Assembly: GCF_009857435.1 (NCBI RefSeq)
Contig: NZ_WWCK01000003.1
Span: 310,001 to 374,000 of the forward strand
Source of the DNA: Duganella rivi
GTDB taxonomy: Bacteria > Pseudomonadota > Gammaproteobacteria > Burkholderiales > Burkholderiaceae_D
DNA: 64,000 nucleotides
Reading direction: 5' to 3'
Below, piece after piece: positions 25,609-34,000 of this stretch. The position numbers were made by a program, and so were the translations under genes. The notes beneath the pieces were generated by a model that was not told the DNA's origin, did not search any database, and saw only the letters and a list, made by a program, of their open reading frames with translations. The stretch's first letter is position 1. Each line of letters begins with the position of its first letter.

Positions 25609-26344
25609 CCGGGGTTGCGGCGAGTAGCGGTAATTGCGAATAGATCTTTACGCAATTGCGGCCCGCGCGCTTGGCGGCATACAACGCTTCGTCGGCGCGG
25701 CTGTAGGCCAGTTCGAAGCTGGTGCCGATGGTGTTCCAGCTCACGCCCACGCTGGCCGTAATCTGGCGGTCGATCGGTGCGCCGAAGACTTGATCGGCAA
25801 TGGCGTCGCAAATGCGCAGCGCCACTTCTTTGGCCTCTTCGACCGATGACGTAGGCCACACCACCGAGAATTCCTCGCCGCCCACGCGGCCAATGGCCAC
25901 ACCGGGGCCGAGCAGCGTTTTCAGGCAGGCCACCACGGTCTTGATGACGGTATCGCCGGCCGGGTGGCCGAAATCGTCGTTGACCCATTTGAAATGATCG
26001 ATATCGAGCACGATCAGCGCCATATCGCCTTTTTCAAGGCAGTCGGAGGCCTGATCGATGACTGCCGCGCGGTTCAGCGCACCGCTCAGCGGGTCGTGGG
26101 TGGCGCGGTATTCCAGCTGCTGCGCCAACTCGTGCAGCTGGCGGTTCATCTGGTTCATATCCAGTTCTGCGCGGTCGCTGCGGCGGATCAGGCGCCGGCT
26201 CTCGCGCATCAGGCGCTCGTAGTGGACGATCATCTCTGCCAACGCTGCGCGCGCATCGGCGCGCGGGTCGTCATGCGCCGCCTTGGCATTCGCCAGTGCG
26301 GCGCTTTCCAGCGCAAACAGGTCGGCGTCGGCCATGGATTTCAT
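25565..26344 (-). CDS. siaD: SiaD-like diguanylate cyclase
   Basis: This 259-residue cytoplasmic diguanylate cyclase makes c-di-GMP from two GTP. After an N-terminal helical/coiled region (1-85) comes a GGDEF domain with signature GGEEF (RVGGEEFSVVW), the metal/substrate motif DIDHFKWVNDDFGH and the end motif ADEALYAAKRAGRN. No inhibitory RxxD is visible at the usual position. Length and the neighbours (siaC, siaB, phosphatase) match Pseudomonas SiaD, which is activated by direct SiaC binding to its coiled N-terminus. The ATG overlaps the siaC stop region (26344). Confidence 0.9.
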   Translation of the reverse strand: MKSMADADLFALESAALANAKAAHDDPRADARAALAEMIVHYERLMRESRRLIRRSDRAELDMNQMNRQLHELAQQLEYRATHDPLSGALNRAAVIDQASDCLEKGDMALIVLDIDHFKWVNDDFGHPAGDTVIKTVVACLKTLLGPGVAIGRVGGEEFSVVWPTSSVEEAKEVALRICDAIADQVFGAPIDRQITASVGVSWNTIGTSFELAYSRADEALYAAKRAGRNCVKIYSQLPLLAATPATPSSPADASTPCH

Positions 26345-26730
26345 TAGTTGCTCACTGCGTGGTCGTGGAAGTCGAGTGCACCGAAATCGTCTTGCAGCTC
26401 CTGGCCGAATTCGAGGATGGTATCGTCGTCTTCATCGTGATACCAGTTCAGGCGCACCTGGTTGCCGTCCATGGCTGCGTTGTTGAGCGACTCGAAAAAG
26501 GTGAACAGCATCTTGGTGCTGGAGCTGTTGAAGTAGGCCAGCGACACGTTGACGGTAATCTCGGCCTCCTTGCAGCTATCCAGCCATGCCTGCACGCGCG
26601 CGATCACCGGGCCGTAGAAGGCGGCAGCGTTTTCTGGATAGGATTCGCCCTTGATCGACAGCGTGTGCTGGTCAAAGCGGAAGTCGATTTCCGGCGAGGT
26701 GGGCGAAGCGGCGATAAAAAGTGGTTCCAT
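26344..26730 (-). CDS. siaC: SiaC family regulatory phosphoprotein (DUF1987)
   Basis: The 128-residue SiaC-type switch protein has the conserved block ENAAAFYGPVIARVQAWL and YFNSSSTKMLFTFFE. In Pseudomonas a Thr in the equivalent NxSST loop is phosphorylated by SiaB and dephosphorylated by SiaA; here the candidates are S69-T72. The unphosphorylated form activates SiaD. It abuts siaD and follows siaB after 20 bp. Confidence 0.93.
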   Translation of the reverse strand: MEPLFIAASPTSPEIDFRFDQHTLSIKGESYPENAAAFYGPVIARVQAWLDSCKEAEITVNVSLAYFNSSSTKMLFTFFESLNNAAMDGNQVRLNWYHDEDDDTILEFGQELQDDFGALDFHDHAVSN

Positions 26731-26750
26731 TGTTGTTCTCTGTATTAGGT

Positions 26751-27308
26751 TCAGATGATCGCTTTGATGCAGAAAATAGTGGCGTCCGGGTTGTGCGCGT
26801 CCTTGACGAACTCGAACTCCAGCGGCTCGCTGGCGTCGCGCGCCATGGTCAGGAAGCCGAGGCCCGCGCCTTTGCTGTCGGCCGGCGTTTCGTCACGCAG
26901 GGCTTTCTTGTAGGCGGACTTGATCTCTTCCATGGTCATGGTGTGCAGCGGCTCCAGGCGGCTGCTGATGCGCTGCACGTTGGCGCTATCGACCGGGTTG
27001 GCGCACAGCAGGAAGAAGCTGTCGCCCTTCATGCCGATGCAGAACGAGCCGCGGCGGATTTGGTTCTCGGCTTGCTCGTCGGGCGTCAGCGAATCGGACG
27101 AGTAGTGCATGATGTTCTGCGACATTTCGACAAACGACGAGAAGATGCGGCGCCGCGTAGGGCCGGCCGCACCGGCTACGTCAAGGCGCGCCTTGATGGT
27201 CTCCGAAATGGCGGCCACCACGTGCTGCGAAAAATAGCCCACGTAGAAAAAGATGATGTGGCGCTTGCGGGCCACGTCAAAGAAGTCGTTGAATTCTTCG
27301 TACAGCAA
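26751..27308 (-). CDS. siaB: SiaB family protein kinase
   Basis: The 185-residue kinase of the SiaB family has a GHKL-like fold with an N-box EMSQNIMHYSSD and a glycine motif SKGAGLGFLTMARDASEPLEFEF. It is the partner that phosphorylates SiaC, thereby turning off c-di-GMP synthesis and aggregation. It is 9 bp downstream of the phosphatase gene and in the same operon. Confidence 0.92.
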   Translation of the reverse strand: MLYEEFNDFFDVARKRHIIFFYVGYFSQHVVAAISETIKARLDVAGAAGPTRRRIFSSFVEMSQNIMHYSSDSLTPDEQAENQIRRGSFCIGMKGDSFFLLCANPVDSANVQRISSRLEPLHTMTMEEIKSAYKKALRDETPADSKGAGLGFLTMARDASEPLEFEFVKDAHNPDATIFCIKAII

Positions 27309-27317
27309 AATTGCTCC

Positions 27318-28541
27318 TCAGGGGCGGAAACAGAAAAAGGTCAGGTCGTCGCGGCGCGGCTGTTGGCCTTGCCACGCCTGGTAGTCATCCAGCATGGCTT
27401 GCGACACGTGGCGCGCGCACTCGGTGCGTTGGGCCAGCAGTACGTCGCGCATGCGGCGCTTGCCGTAGGCGATGTCCTTGGCGCCGCCGATCTGGTCGAT
27501 CAAACCGTCGGTGGTGAGGAACAGCAGGCTGCCTTCCGGGATGGCGATCACTTTGTTGGTCCACTCGTAATCGAGCGGCGAATCGACGTAGCCAACGCCC
27601 ATGCGTTCACCGTCCACGGTTTGTACTGCTTGCTGATCCGGGGCGAGCTGGAACAGCGATAGCTTGGCGCCGGCGAAGTGCAGCTGTCGGGTGGCGTTGT
27701 CGAACCATAGGAAGGCGGCATCCATGCCGTCGTTGGATTCGGCCGATCCGTGGCCTTCGACCTGGCCCAGCATGCCTTTGACGCCGCGGTTCACCTCCGC
27801 GATCAGGCGCGCCGGATCGCGCGGGCCCAGTTGCTGCAAGGCCTGCGTTAAAGTAGACGAAGAAATCAGCGTCATGAAAGCGCCAGGCACGCCGTGGCCG
27901 GTACAATCGGCAATCGCAGCGAACCAGCCGTCCTCGTACTTGGCGAAGTGATAGAAGTCGCCGCCGACCACGTCGCGCGGCTGCCATTCGAGATGCGCGT
28001 CGTCCAGCGCATCGCTCAGTGCGAGGTTGGATGGGCGCAGCAGCGAGCGCTGGATCACGCTGGCGTAGTCGATGCTGTGCATGATCTGGCGGTTTTTCTC
28101 GGCCTGCATATTGGCCACCACGTTCATCAGCTGGAGGCCGAAGCCGACGCCGGCCAGCGTGCCGTCGCGCGTGACGATAAAGCCGTCGGCCAGTGCCTTC
28201 TCGCCCGATTCCACGGCGCGGAAAGTCAGCGCCTCGATGCTCATGGCGGCATCGACGATCAGCGGTTCCTTGTCCATGAAGGCGATGCAGCTCTTTTTAC
28301 CGTATAGCTCGTGATAGAAAGGCTTGGACATCTGCGACATGAAGATGTTGCGGCTGATGAGGCCGATAGGGCGGCCGGCCTCGATTACGGGCAGGCTCAT
28401 CAAGTCACGGCGCTCCGTGAACAGTTCCAGTACGGCGAAATTGGTAGTGTCGGACAAAACCGAAATGGTTTCCACGCACAAATCGGCGGCAACCGACAAA
28501 CGAAAACGCGGCAGGTGCAAACGAGAGGCATTGAACTCCAC
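27318..28541 (-). CDS. siaA: SpoIIE/PP2C-type phosphatase with CBS-like input (SiaA-like)
   Basis: The 407-residue Ser/Thr phosphatase has its C-terminal half (from about 180) as a SpoIIE/PPM domain with metal-binding aspartates in VGGDFYHF, IADCTGHGVPGAFM, LTTDGLID and RRDDLTFF. The N-terminal 170 residues resemble paired CBS/receptor segments (VLELFTERRDLMSLPVIEAGRPIGLISRNIFM). There are no membrane helices or HAMP, unlike Pseudomonas SiaA, so the signal is probably cytoplasmic (for example a nucleotide). Its position and order fit the role of SiaC phosphatase. The start ATG 28541 is preceded by GTTCCTCGCCGTGG; the short distance to the divergent MCP gene holds the promoters. Confidence 0.88.
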   Translation of the reverse strand: MEFNASRLHLPRFRLSVAADLCVETISVLSDTTNFAVLELFTERRDLMSLPVIEAGRPIGLISRNIFMSQMSKPFYHELYGKKSCIAFMDKEPLIVDAAMSIEALTFRAVESGEKALADGFIVTRDGTLAGVGFGLQLMNVVANMQAEKNRQIMHSIDYASVIQRSLLRPSNLALSDALDDAHLEWQPRDVVGGDFYHFAKYEDGWFAAIADCTGHGVPGAFMTLISSSTLTQALQQLGPRDPARLIAEVNRGVKGMLGQVEGHGSAESNDGMDAAFLWFDNATRQLHFAGAKLSLFQLAPDQQAVQTVDGERMGVGYVDSPLDYEWTNKVIAIPEGSLLFLTTDGLIDQIGGAKDIAYGKRRMRDVLLAQRTECARHVSQAMLDDYQAWQGQQPRRDDLTFFCFRP

Positions 28542-28727
28542 GGCGAGGAACCCTTTATTAACACTGAGGCCTGCATGCTAATAGGAAATTATTACCTGCT
28601 CATTACATCTTGATCTGGAGAAAATAATGTTGCATTAATTGCCTTGCGGTAACAAGGGCGTCACATTGGGTGTGTAAATTGGTGAGAATTCGTGCCGCAG
28701 GCACTTTTCTTGTCTTTGTGAATGGTT

Positions 28728-30338
28728 ATGAAATTCCCTCAATTGAACACGGGTATGCGGGTGGTGGCGTCGTTTGCGGTGCTGCTGTTGGTGATGGCGT
28801 GCATGTCGGGCGTGTCGCTGTGGCGGCTGCAATCGGCCAACGACACGGCGGCTAACCTCGTGCATGAGAAGCTGGCGCGCCAGCAGTTGACCTCCGAGCT
28901 GCTGGGCGTGACGGAGCTGAATGGTTTGCGGGCGATGTCGATCGGCCGCAGCGATAGCCTGGAAGTGTCGGACATCTTCCAGGCGCAACTGACGGCCGGC
29001 GAGAAAGTAGCGGCCGAGATGGAGCGCAAGCTGGCGGCAATGCCGGTGCAGGATGATGAGGCGGCGCTGGTGCGCGTGGTGGCCGAGAAGAAGGCTGCTT
29101 TCCTGGCGATGCGCGGCGAACTGTTCAAATTTAAAGATAGCGGCCGCATACAGGAAGTGAGCGATCTGCTCGATAACAAATGGCCGGGCGTGTTCAAGGC
29201 GTACGCCGGCGCGCTGGAAAAGCTGCTGGCGCATCAGACGCAGCAAGCCAAGGCGCTGGCGGAGGAATCATCCGACCAGTTCGAAGGCAGCCGCGCGCTG
29301 TTGATTGGCCTGGGCCTGGCGACCCTGGCGCTGGGCGCGGTGCTGGCGTGGATGCTAACGCGCAGCATCGTCAAGCCGCTGACGCAGGCCGTCACCTTGG
29401 CCGAGCAAGTGGCCAGCGGCGAACTGCACGTGGCAATTGAACACGGCCGCAGCGATGAAATCGGCCAGTTGTTCGACGCGCTGTCGCACATGACCGGCCG
29501 CCTGTCCGATACCGTGGGCCGCGTGCGCGATGGCGCGGTGGCGATTGATGCGGCTTCACGCGAAATCGCCAGCGGCAATATGGACTTGTCGCGCCGCACC
29601 GAGCATCAGGCCGGTGCGCTGGAAGAGACGGCGTCGGCGATGGAAGAATTGACGGCGGCCGTCAAGCAAAACAGCGGCAACGCGCGCCAGGCAAATCAGC
29701 TGGCGATGTCGGCGTCCGAGGTGGCGGGCAAGGGCGGGGCGGTGGTAACGGAAGTGGTGCAGACCATGGCCAGCATCAACGACTACGCGCACAAGATCGT
29801 CGACATCACCAGCGTGATCGACGGCATCGCCTTCCAGACCAATATCCTGGCTTTGAACGCGGCCGTGGAAGCGGCACGCGCCGGCGAGCAGGGACGCGGC
29901 TTTGCCGTGGTCGCAGGCGAAGTGCGCAACCTGGCGCAACGCTCAGCCGAAGCGGCCAAGGAAATCAAAAAGCTGATCAACGATTCCGCCGAACGCGTCG
30001 CCAGCGGCAGCGCCTTGGCCGAAACCGCCGGCGCCACGATGAACGACATCGTCACCAGCGTGCAGAAGGTTACCGAGATCATCGGCGCCATCAGCGCAGC
30101 CAGCGGTGAGCAAGAGCACGGCATCGAACAAGTCAACGCCGCCATCAGCGAGATGGACGACGTCACCCAGCAAAACGCCGCCCTGGTCGAAGAAGCGGCC
30201 GCCGCCGCAGCCTCCATGCAAGCCCAGGCGCGTGCACTGGCGCAGTTAGTCCAGTCGTTCAAGACTGACTCGCAGCACGCCACCATCCAAGCCTTGCCAT
30301 CACGCGAGCGCTTGCCGGAACTCCTCCGCGCTGCTTAA
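28728..30338 (+). CDS. Methyl-accepting chemotaxis protein
   Basis: The 536-residue chemoreceptor has an N-terminal membrane helix ([21 protein letters not shown]), a periplasmic four-helix-bundle ligand domain, a second helix ([21 protein letters not shown]), HAMP ([22 protein letters not shown]), and a signalling domain with the conserved hairpin [41 protein letters not shown]. Ligand unknown; the domain resembles 4HB_MCP. The ATG at 28722 is an alternative. There is no strong Shine-Dalgarno. It is divergent from the Sia-like operon; a regulatory tie is possible. Confidence 0.95.
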   Translation: MKFPQLNTGMRVVASFAVLLLVMACMSGVSLWRLQSANDTAANLVHEKLARQQLTSELLGVTELNGLRAMSIGRSDSLEVSDIFQAQLTAGEKVAAEMERKLAAMPVQDDEAALVRVVAEKKAAFLAMRGELFKFKDSGRIQEVSDLLDNKWPGVFKAYAGALEKLLAHQTQQAKALAEESSDQFEGSRALLIGLGLATLALGAVLAWMLTRSIVKPLTQAVTLAEQVASGELHVAIEHGRSDEIGQLFDALSHMTGRLSDTVGRVRDGAVAIDAASREIASGNMDLSRRTEHQAGALEETASAMEELTAAVKQNSGNARQANQLAMSASEVAGKGGAVVTEVVQTMASINDYAHKIVDITSVIDGIAFQTNILALNAAVEAARAGEQGRGFAVVAGEVRNLAQRSAEAAKEIKKLINDSAERVASGSALAETAGATMNDIVTSVQKVTEIIGAISAASGEQEHGIEQVNAAISEMDDVTQQNAALVEEAAAAAASMQAQARALAQLVQSFKTDSQHATIQALPSRERLPELLRAA

Positions 30339-30384
30339 GGGGCACGAGCGGCGCATGTAACAAAATGCGCCGCAATGTATCGCA

Positions 30385-30417
30385 GCGTCATAGTCTGGTC
30401 ACAAACGTTTGTTATCT
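30385..30417 (+). promoter_or_regulatory. Pho box and -10 of the alkaline phosphatase operon
   Basis: GCGTCAT-AGTC-TGGTCAC (30385-30402) fits the two 7-bp PhoB half-sites with a 4-bp spacer (consensus CTGTCAT-N4-CTGTCAC; 5 of 7 in each half). A -10 like TTATCT at 30412-30417 lies nine bases downstream, the usual geometry. Phosphate-starvation control is therefore likely. Confidence 0.6.
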
Positions 30418-30449
30418 TGCAAGCCTTTATAACAAGCCGGATTGACGAT

Positions 30450-31910
30450 ATGAACCGCAAGTCTATTTTCATCGCTGGATTGAGCGCGGCCTTGCTGGCT
30501 GCTTGCAGCAGCAGCGACAATGCGCCCGCTACCACCACGCCTCCAACCACCCCGGTAGCCGCCGCACCGAAAAACGTCATCTTCTTCCTCGGTGACGGCA
30601 TGGGCTTGACCACCATGACCGCCGCGCGCATCTATTCCGTCGGCGAAGACGGCGAGCTGACCATGGACACGCTGCCGGAAACGGCGTTCGTCAAGACCTT
30701 CTCCAACGACGCCCAGGTCACCGACAGCGCGCCATCGATGGCCGCCTACATGACCGGCGTGAAGATGAATAACGAAGTAATCTCGATGTCGCAGAACACC
30801 GTCGCCATCGATCCGATCACCGATTCGGCCGGCAATAAGCTCGGTAACAACTGCGGCGCCAACAACGGCACTCCGGCCATCACGCTGCTTGAACTGGCCA
30901 AGACCGCCGGTCTAGGTACCGGCGTCGTTTCCACCGCCCGCGTTACCCACGCGACCCCGGCCGCGACCTACGCCCACATTTGCCACCGCGACCTGGAAAA
31001 CGACATCGCCGCCGCAGCCGTGCCGGGCGGCGCCGGCTACAACAGCGCGCTCGGCGCCACCGGCCTCGACGTGCTGATGGGCGGCGGCAGCCAGTTCTTC
31101 AAGCCAGTCAAGGACGGCGGCAAGCGCGCTGACGGCCGCGATCTGATCGCCGAGCTGAAAGCCAAGAGCTACGCCTACGCCAGCAACAGCACCGAGTTCA
31201 ACGCCATCGACGGCACCAAGACCGACAAGCTGCTGGGCCTGTTCACCTCCAGTCACATGAGCTATGACCTGGATCGCGACCCGGGCAAGGAACCTAGCCT
31301 GGCCGAGATGACCACCAAGGCCATGGACGTACTGTCGCGCAATGCCAAGGGCTACTTCCTGATGGTCGAAGGCGGCCGCATCGACCACGGCCTGCACGAA
31401 ACCACCGCCAAGAAAGCGTTGCAAGACACCGTCGCTTTCGATAACGCCATCAAGGCCGCTATCGCCAAAGCCAAGCTGACCGACCCAACCTTGGCCAACA
31501 CCCTGATCGTGGTCACCGCCGACCACGACCACACCATGGTACTGAACGGCTATGCCAAGCGCACCGGCAAGACCACTGCCAGCAACGCCGGCGTACTGGG
31601 CGTGGTGAAGAACTACGTGACCGGCGCAGTGGATAAAGACCTGGACGGCGCACCGTACTCGATCATCGGCTTCGGCAACGGCGAGAACCGCGTACAAGCT
31701 AGCCGCGCCAGCCAGTCGTCGCTGGACGATAGCGTCACCAGCGGCAACGTATATCACCAGGAAGCAGTGGTACGCGTGGCTGTCGGCGGCGAGACCCACG
31801 GCGGCACCGACGTCTTCCTCGGCGCCATCGGCAAGGGTGCGGACACTTTCAACGGCACCATCGACAACACCAAGGTCTTCAACCTGGTGAAGAGCGCAGC
31901 TGGCCTGTAA
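30450..31910 (+). CDS. Alkaline phosphatase (PhoA type), lipoprotein
   Basis: The 486-residue alkaline phosphatase is exported: it has a lipoprotein signal with lipobox LLAAC and a Thr/Pro-rich linker, so it is membrane-anchored. Active-site motifs: FFLGDGMG (metal Asp), VTDSAPSMAAYMTG (Ser nucleophile), FLMVEGGRIDHGLH and VTADHDHT (metal ligands). It hydrolyses phosphomonoesters for phosphate scavenging. The start was chosen at the signal peptide (30450), 32 bp after the -10. It is followed closely by a paralogue. Confidence 0.95.
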   Translation: MNRKSIFIAGLSAALLAACSSSDNAPATTTPPTTPVAAAPKNVIFFLGDGMGLTTMTAARIYSVGEDGELTMDTLPETAFVKTFSNDAQVTDSAPSMAAYMTGVKMNNEVISMSQNTVAIDPITDSAGNKLGNNCGANNGTPAITLLELAKTAGLGTGVVSTARVTHATPAATYAHICHRDLENDIAAAAVPGGAGYNSALGATGLDVLMGGGSQFFKPVKDGGKRADGRDLIAELKAKSYAYASNSTEFNAIDGTKTDKLLGLFTSSHMSYDLDRDPGKEPSLAEMTTKAMDVLSRNAKGYFLMVEGGRIDHGLHETTAKKALQDTVAFDNAIKAAIAKAKLTDPTLANTLIVVTADHDHTMVLNGYAKRTGKTTASNAGVLGVVKNYVTGAVDKDLDGAPYSIIGFGNGENRVQASRASQSSLDDSVTSGNVYHQEAVVRVAVGGETHGGTDVFLGAIGKGADTFNGTIDNTKVFNLVKSAAGL

Positions 31911-31938
31911 GTCACACTTTAAGAACGGAATCTCGCAC

Positions 31939-33333
31939 ATGAAACGTACTCTCTTAGCCGCCGCGCTGACGCTGTCCTTCGCCCAAGCTGCCTACGCAGC
32001 GGGTGAAGCCAAGAACATCATCTTCTTCCTCGGCGACGGCATGGGCCCGTCGACCATTACCGCCTCGCGCATCTACAAGTACGGCGAAGCGGGCAGCCTG
32101 ACCATGGATACGCTGGAACGCACGGCCCGCATCAAGACCTACTCGAACGACGCGCAAACCACCGACAGCGCACCGTCGATGGCCGCCTATATGACCGGCG
32201 TGAAGATGAATAACGAAGTCATCTCGATGTCGCCGGAAACGGTTGCCACCAATCCCGGCAAGGATGCCAACGGCAATCTGGGCGTGAACAACTGCGCGGC
32301 CGGCAATGGCACTTCGGCGGTGACTATCCTGGAACTGGCCAAGGCCAAGGGCAAGGCAGTCGGCGCCATCACCACCACCGAGCTGACTCACGCGACGCCT
32401 GCCTCCACCTTCTCGCACATCTGCAACCGCAACGCGCAGTACCACATTGCGGCGCAAGTGGTGCCCGGCGGTGCAGGCTACAACGCCGCGCTGGGCGACG
32501 GCGTGGACGTGCTGATGGGCGGCGGCCGCAATCACTTCACGCCGTACAGCGCCACCAACACCGCAGGCCGTGCGGATGGCCGCAACCTGCTGACCGAATT
32601 GGCGGCCAAGGGCTACGTCGTGGCGGCCAACAAGACCGAAATGAACGCTGCCAGCGCCGGCAAGAAGTTCATCGGCTTGTACAGCACCAAGAGCCACCTC
32701 GAATATGAACTGGATCGCACCGCCACGCCGCCGCTGGGCGAAGGTGCAACGCAGCCTAGCTTGGCCGAGATGACCGTCAAGGCCATGGAGCTGCTGTCGG
32801 CAAATAAGGACGGCTACTTCCTGATGGTTGAAGGCGGCCGTATCGACCACGCACTGCATGGCACCAACGCCAAGCGCGCGCTGACCGATACCATCGCTTT
32901 CGATGACGCCATCAAGGCCGCGCTGGAGAAAGCCAAGCTGACCGATCCAACCTTGGCCAATACCCTGATCGTGGTCACCGCTGACCACGATCACACGCTG
33001 GCGTTCAACGGCTATGGCAAGAAGGGCAATCCTATCCTCGACATCAATCGCGGCTACAAGGACAATCAGCCAAGCAAAGACGCGGACGGCAATACCTACA
33101 CCACGCTGGTGTTTGGTAACGGCCCGAATCGTCCTAACACCCGCGTGAATCTGGACAGCGCGACCGTACTGGCCGATAACTATCTGCAGGAGACCGGTGT
33201 GCGCCTGGCTAGCGAGACCCACGGCGGCGGCGACGTCAAGCTGTTCGCTACCGGCGCCGGTTCCAAGACCTTCAAGGGCACGCTGGACAACACCAAGGTG
33301 TTTAGCCTGTTGAAATCGGCCTTTGGATTCTGA
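31939..33333 (+). CDS. Alkaline phosphatase (PhoA type), periplasmic paralogue
   Basis: The 464-residue paralogue of the preceding gene has a classical signal peptide (ends AAYA-AGEA) instead of a lipobox. The same motifs are present (FFLGDGMG, TTDSAPSMAAYMTG, FLMVEGGRIDHALH, VTADHDHT). The two share a near-identical core, so this is a tandem duplication with one anchored and one free form. It is 28 bp after the first gene with no terminator, so co-transcribed. Its TGA overlaps the next ATG. Confidence 0.95.
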   Translation: MKRTLLAAALTLSFAQAAYAAGEAKNIIFFLGDGMGPSTITASRIYKYGEAGSLTMDTLERTARIKTYSNDAQTTDSAPSMAAYMTGVKMNNEVISMSPETVATNPGKDANGNLGVNNCAAGNGTSAVTILELAKAKGKAVGAITTTELTHATPASTFSHICNRNAQYHIAAQVVPGGAGYNAALGDGVDVLMGGGRNHFTPYSATNTAGRADGRNLLTELAAKGYVVAANKTEMNAASAGKKFIGLYSTKSHLEYELDRTATPPLGEGATQPSLAEMTVKAMELLSANKDGYFLMVEGGRIDHALHGTNAKRALTDTIAFDDAIKAALEKAKLTDPTLANTLIVVTADHDHTLAFNGYGKKGNPILDINRGYKDNQPSKDADGNTYTTLVFGNGPNRPNTRVNLDSATVLADNYLQETGVRLASETHGGGDVKLFATGAGSKTFKGTLDNTKVFSLLKSAFGF

Positions 33334-33989
33334 TGAAACGTGTGACTTTGTTGATGGCCGCGCTATGCGTGGCCGGTTCCGCCGCCGCGACCGACCTTGA
33401 TGTGAAGATTGCTTATTACAGCAAGGTCGTCACGGCGGAGGGCGTGGTTCGCGAGGCGCGCTACGAAGAGAAGATGCTGCGCCGCGCTGGCCACGTGTGG
33501 AGTTCGCGCGTGCTGCCGGCGCACGTGGAGGAGCATAGCAACGGCGCGCCGCACAAGCACTTCAACCACGTGGTGCTGCCGCGTCATGTGATCCTGGAGA
33601 ACGGCAAGCCGCGCGTGGAATTCGTCGATGCGCATGCGAAGGAAGTGGTGCGCGTGCCGCCGGCGGAGTATGACAACGTCAGCTTCGACGGTTCGTGGGA
33701 TCACGCTTACTACCTGTTGGACAGCAAGCGCTTGAAGGCGATGCCGGTGACTGCGCGTGTCTCCTCCGTTGCTGGCGCTCGTTGGCGCGAACGCGAGGAC
33801 AAGGGCTTGTTCGAGCGCGTGCTGTGGGACGACCAGCGTCAAGTGCCGCTGGTGATTGAAAGCGGCGATAAAGCCGCCACCTTCTTCAATCGCATGGAGC
33901 TGACCGTCCAGCCGACGCTAACCCGCGACCTGCCGTGGCAAAAGCTGAAAGGCTACTCGCAGAAGGAATACTCGGACTTCCTCGACTAG
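33333..33989 (+). CDS. Exported protein of unknown function, alkaline phosphatase operon
   Basis: The 218-residue protein has a signal peptide (MKRVTLLMAALCVAGSAAA) and a mature part with many charged residues and His (VEEHSNGAPHKHFNHVVLPRH). No family was recognised; the regular alternating pattern suggests a periplasmic beta protein. Its ATG overlaps the stop of the second phosphatase (TGATG), so it is translationally coupled and probably works with them, for example in metal or phosphate handling, though that is a guess. It is convergent with the TonB receptor gene. Confidence 0.7.
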   Translation: MKRVTLLMAALCVAGSAAATDLDVKIAYYSKVVTAEGVVREARYEEKMLRRAGHVWSSRVLPAHVEEHSNGAPHKHFNHVVLPRHVILENGKPRVEFVDAHAKEVVRVPPAEYDNVSFDGSWDHAYYLLDSKRLKAMPVTARVSSVAGARWREREDKGLFERVLWDDQRQVPLVIESGDKAATFFNRMELTVQPTLTRDLPWQKLKGYSQKEYSDFLD

Positions 33990-34000
33990 CCAGGAACTGC

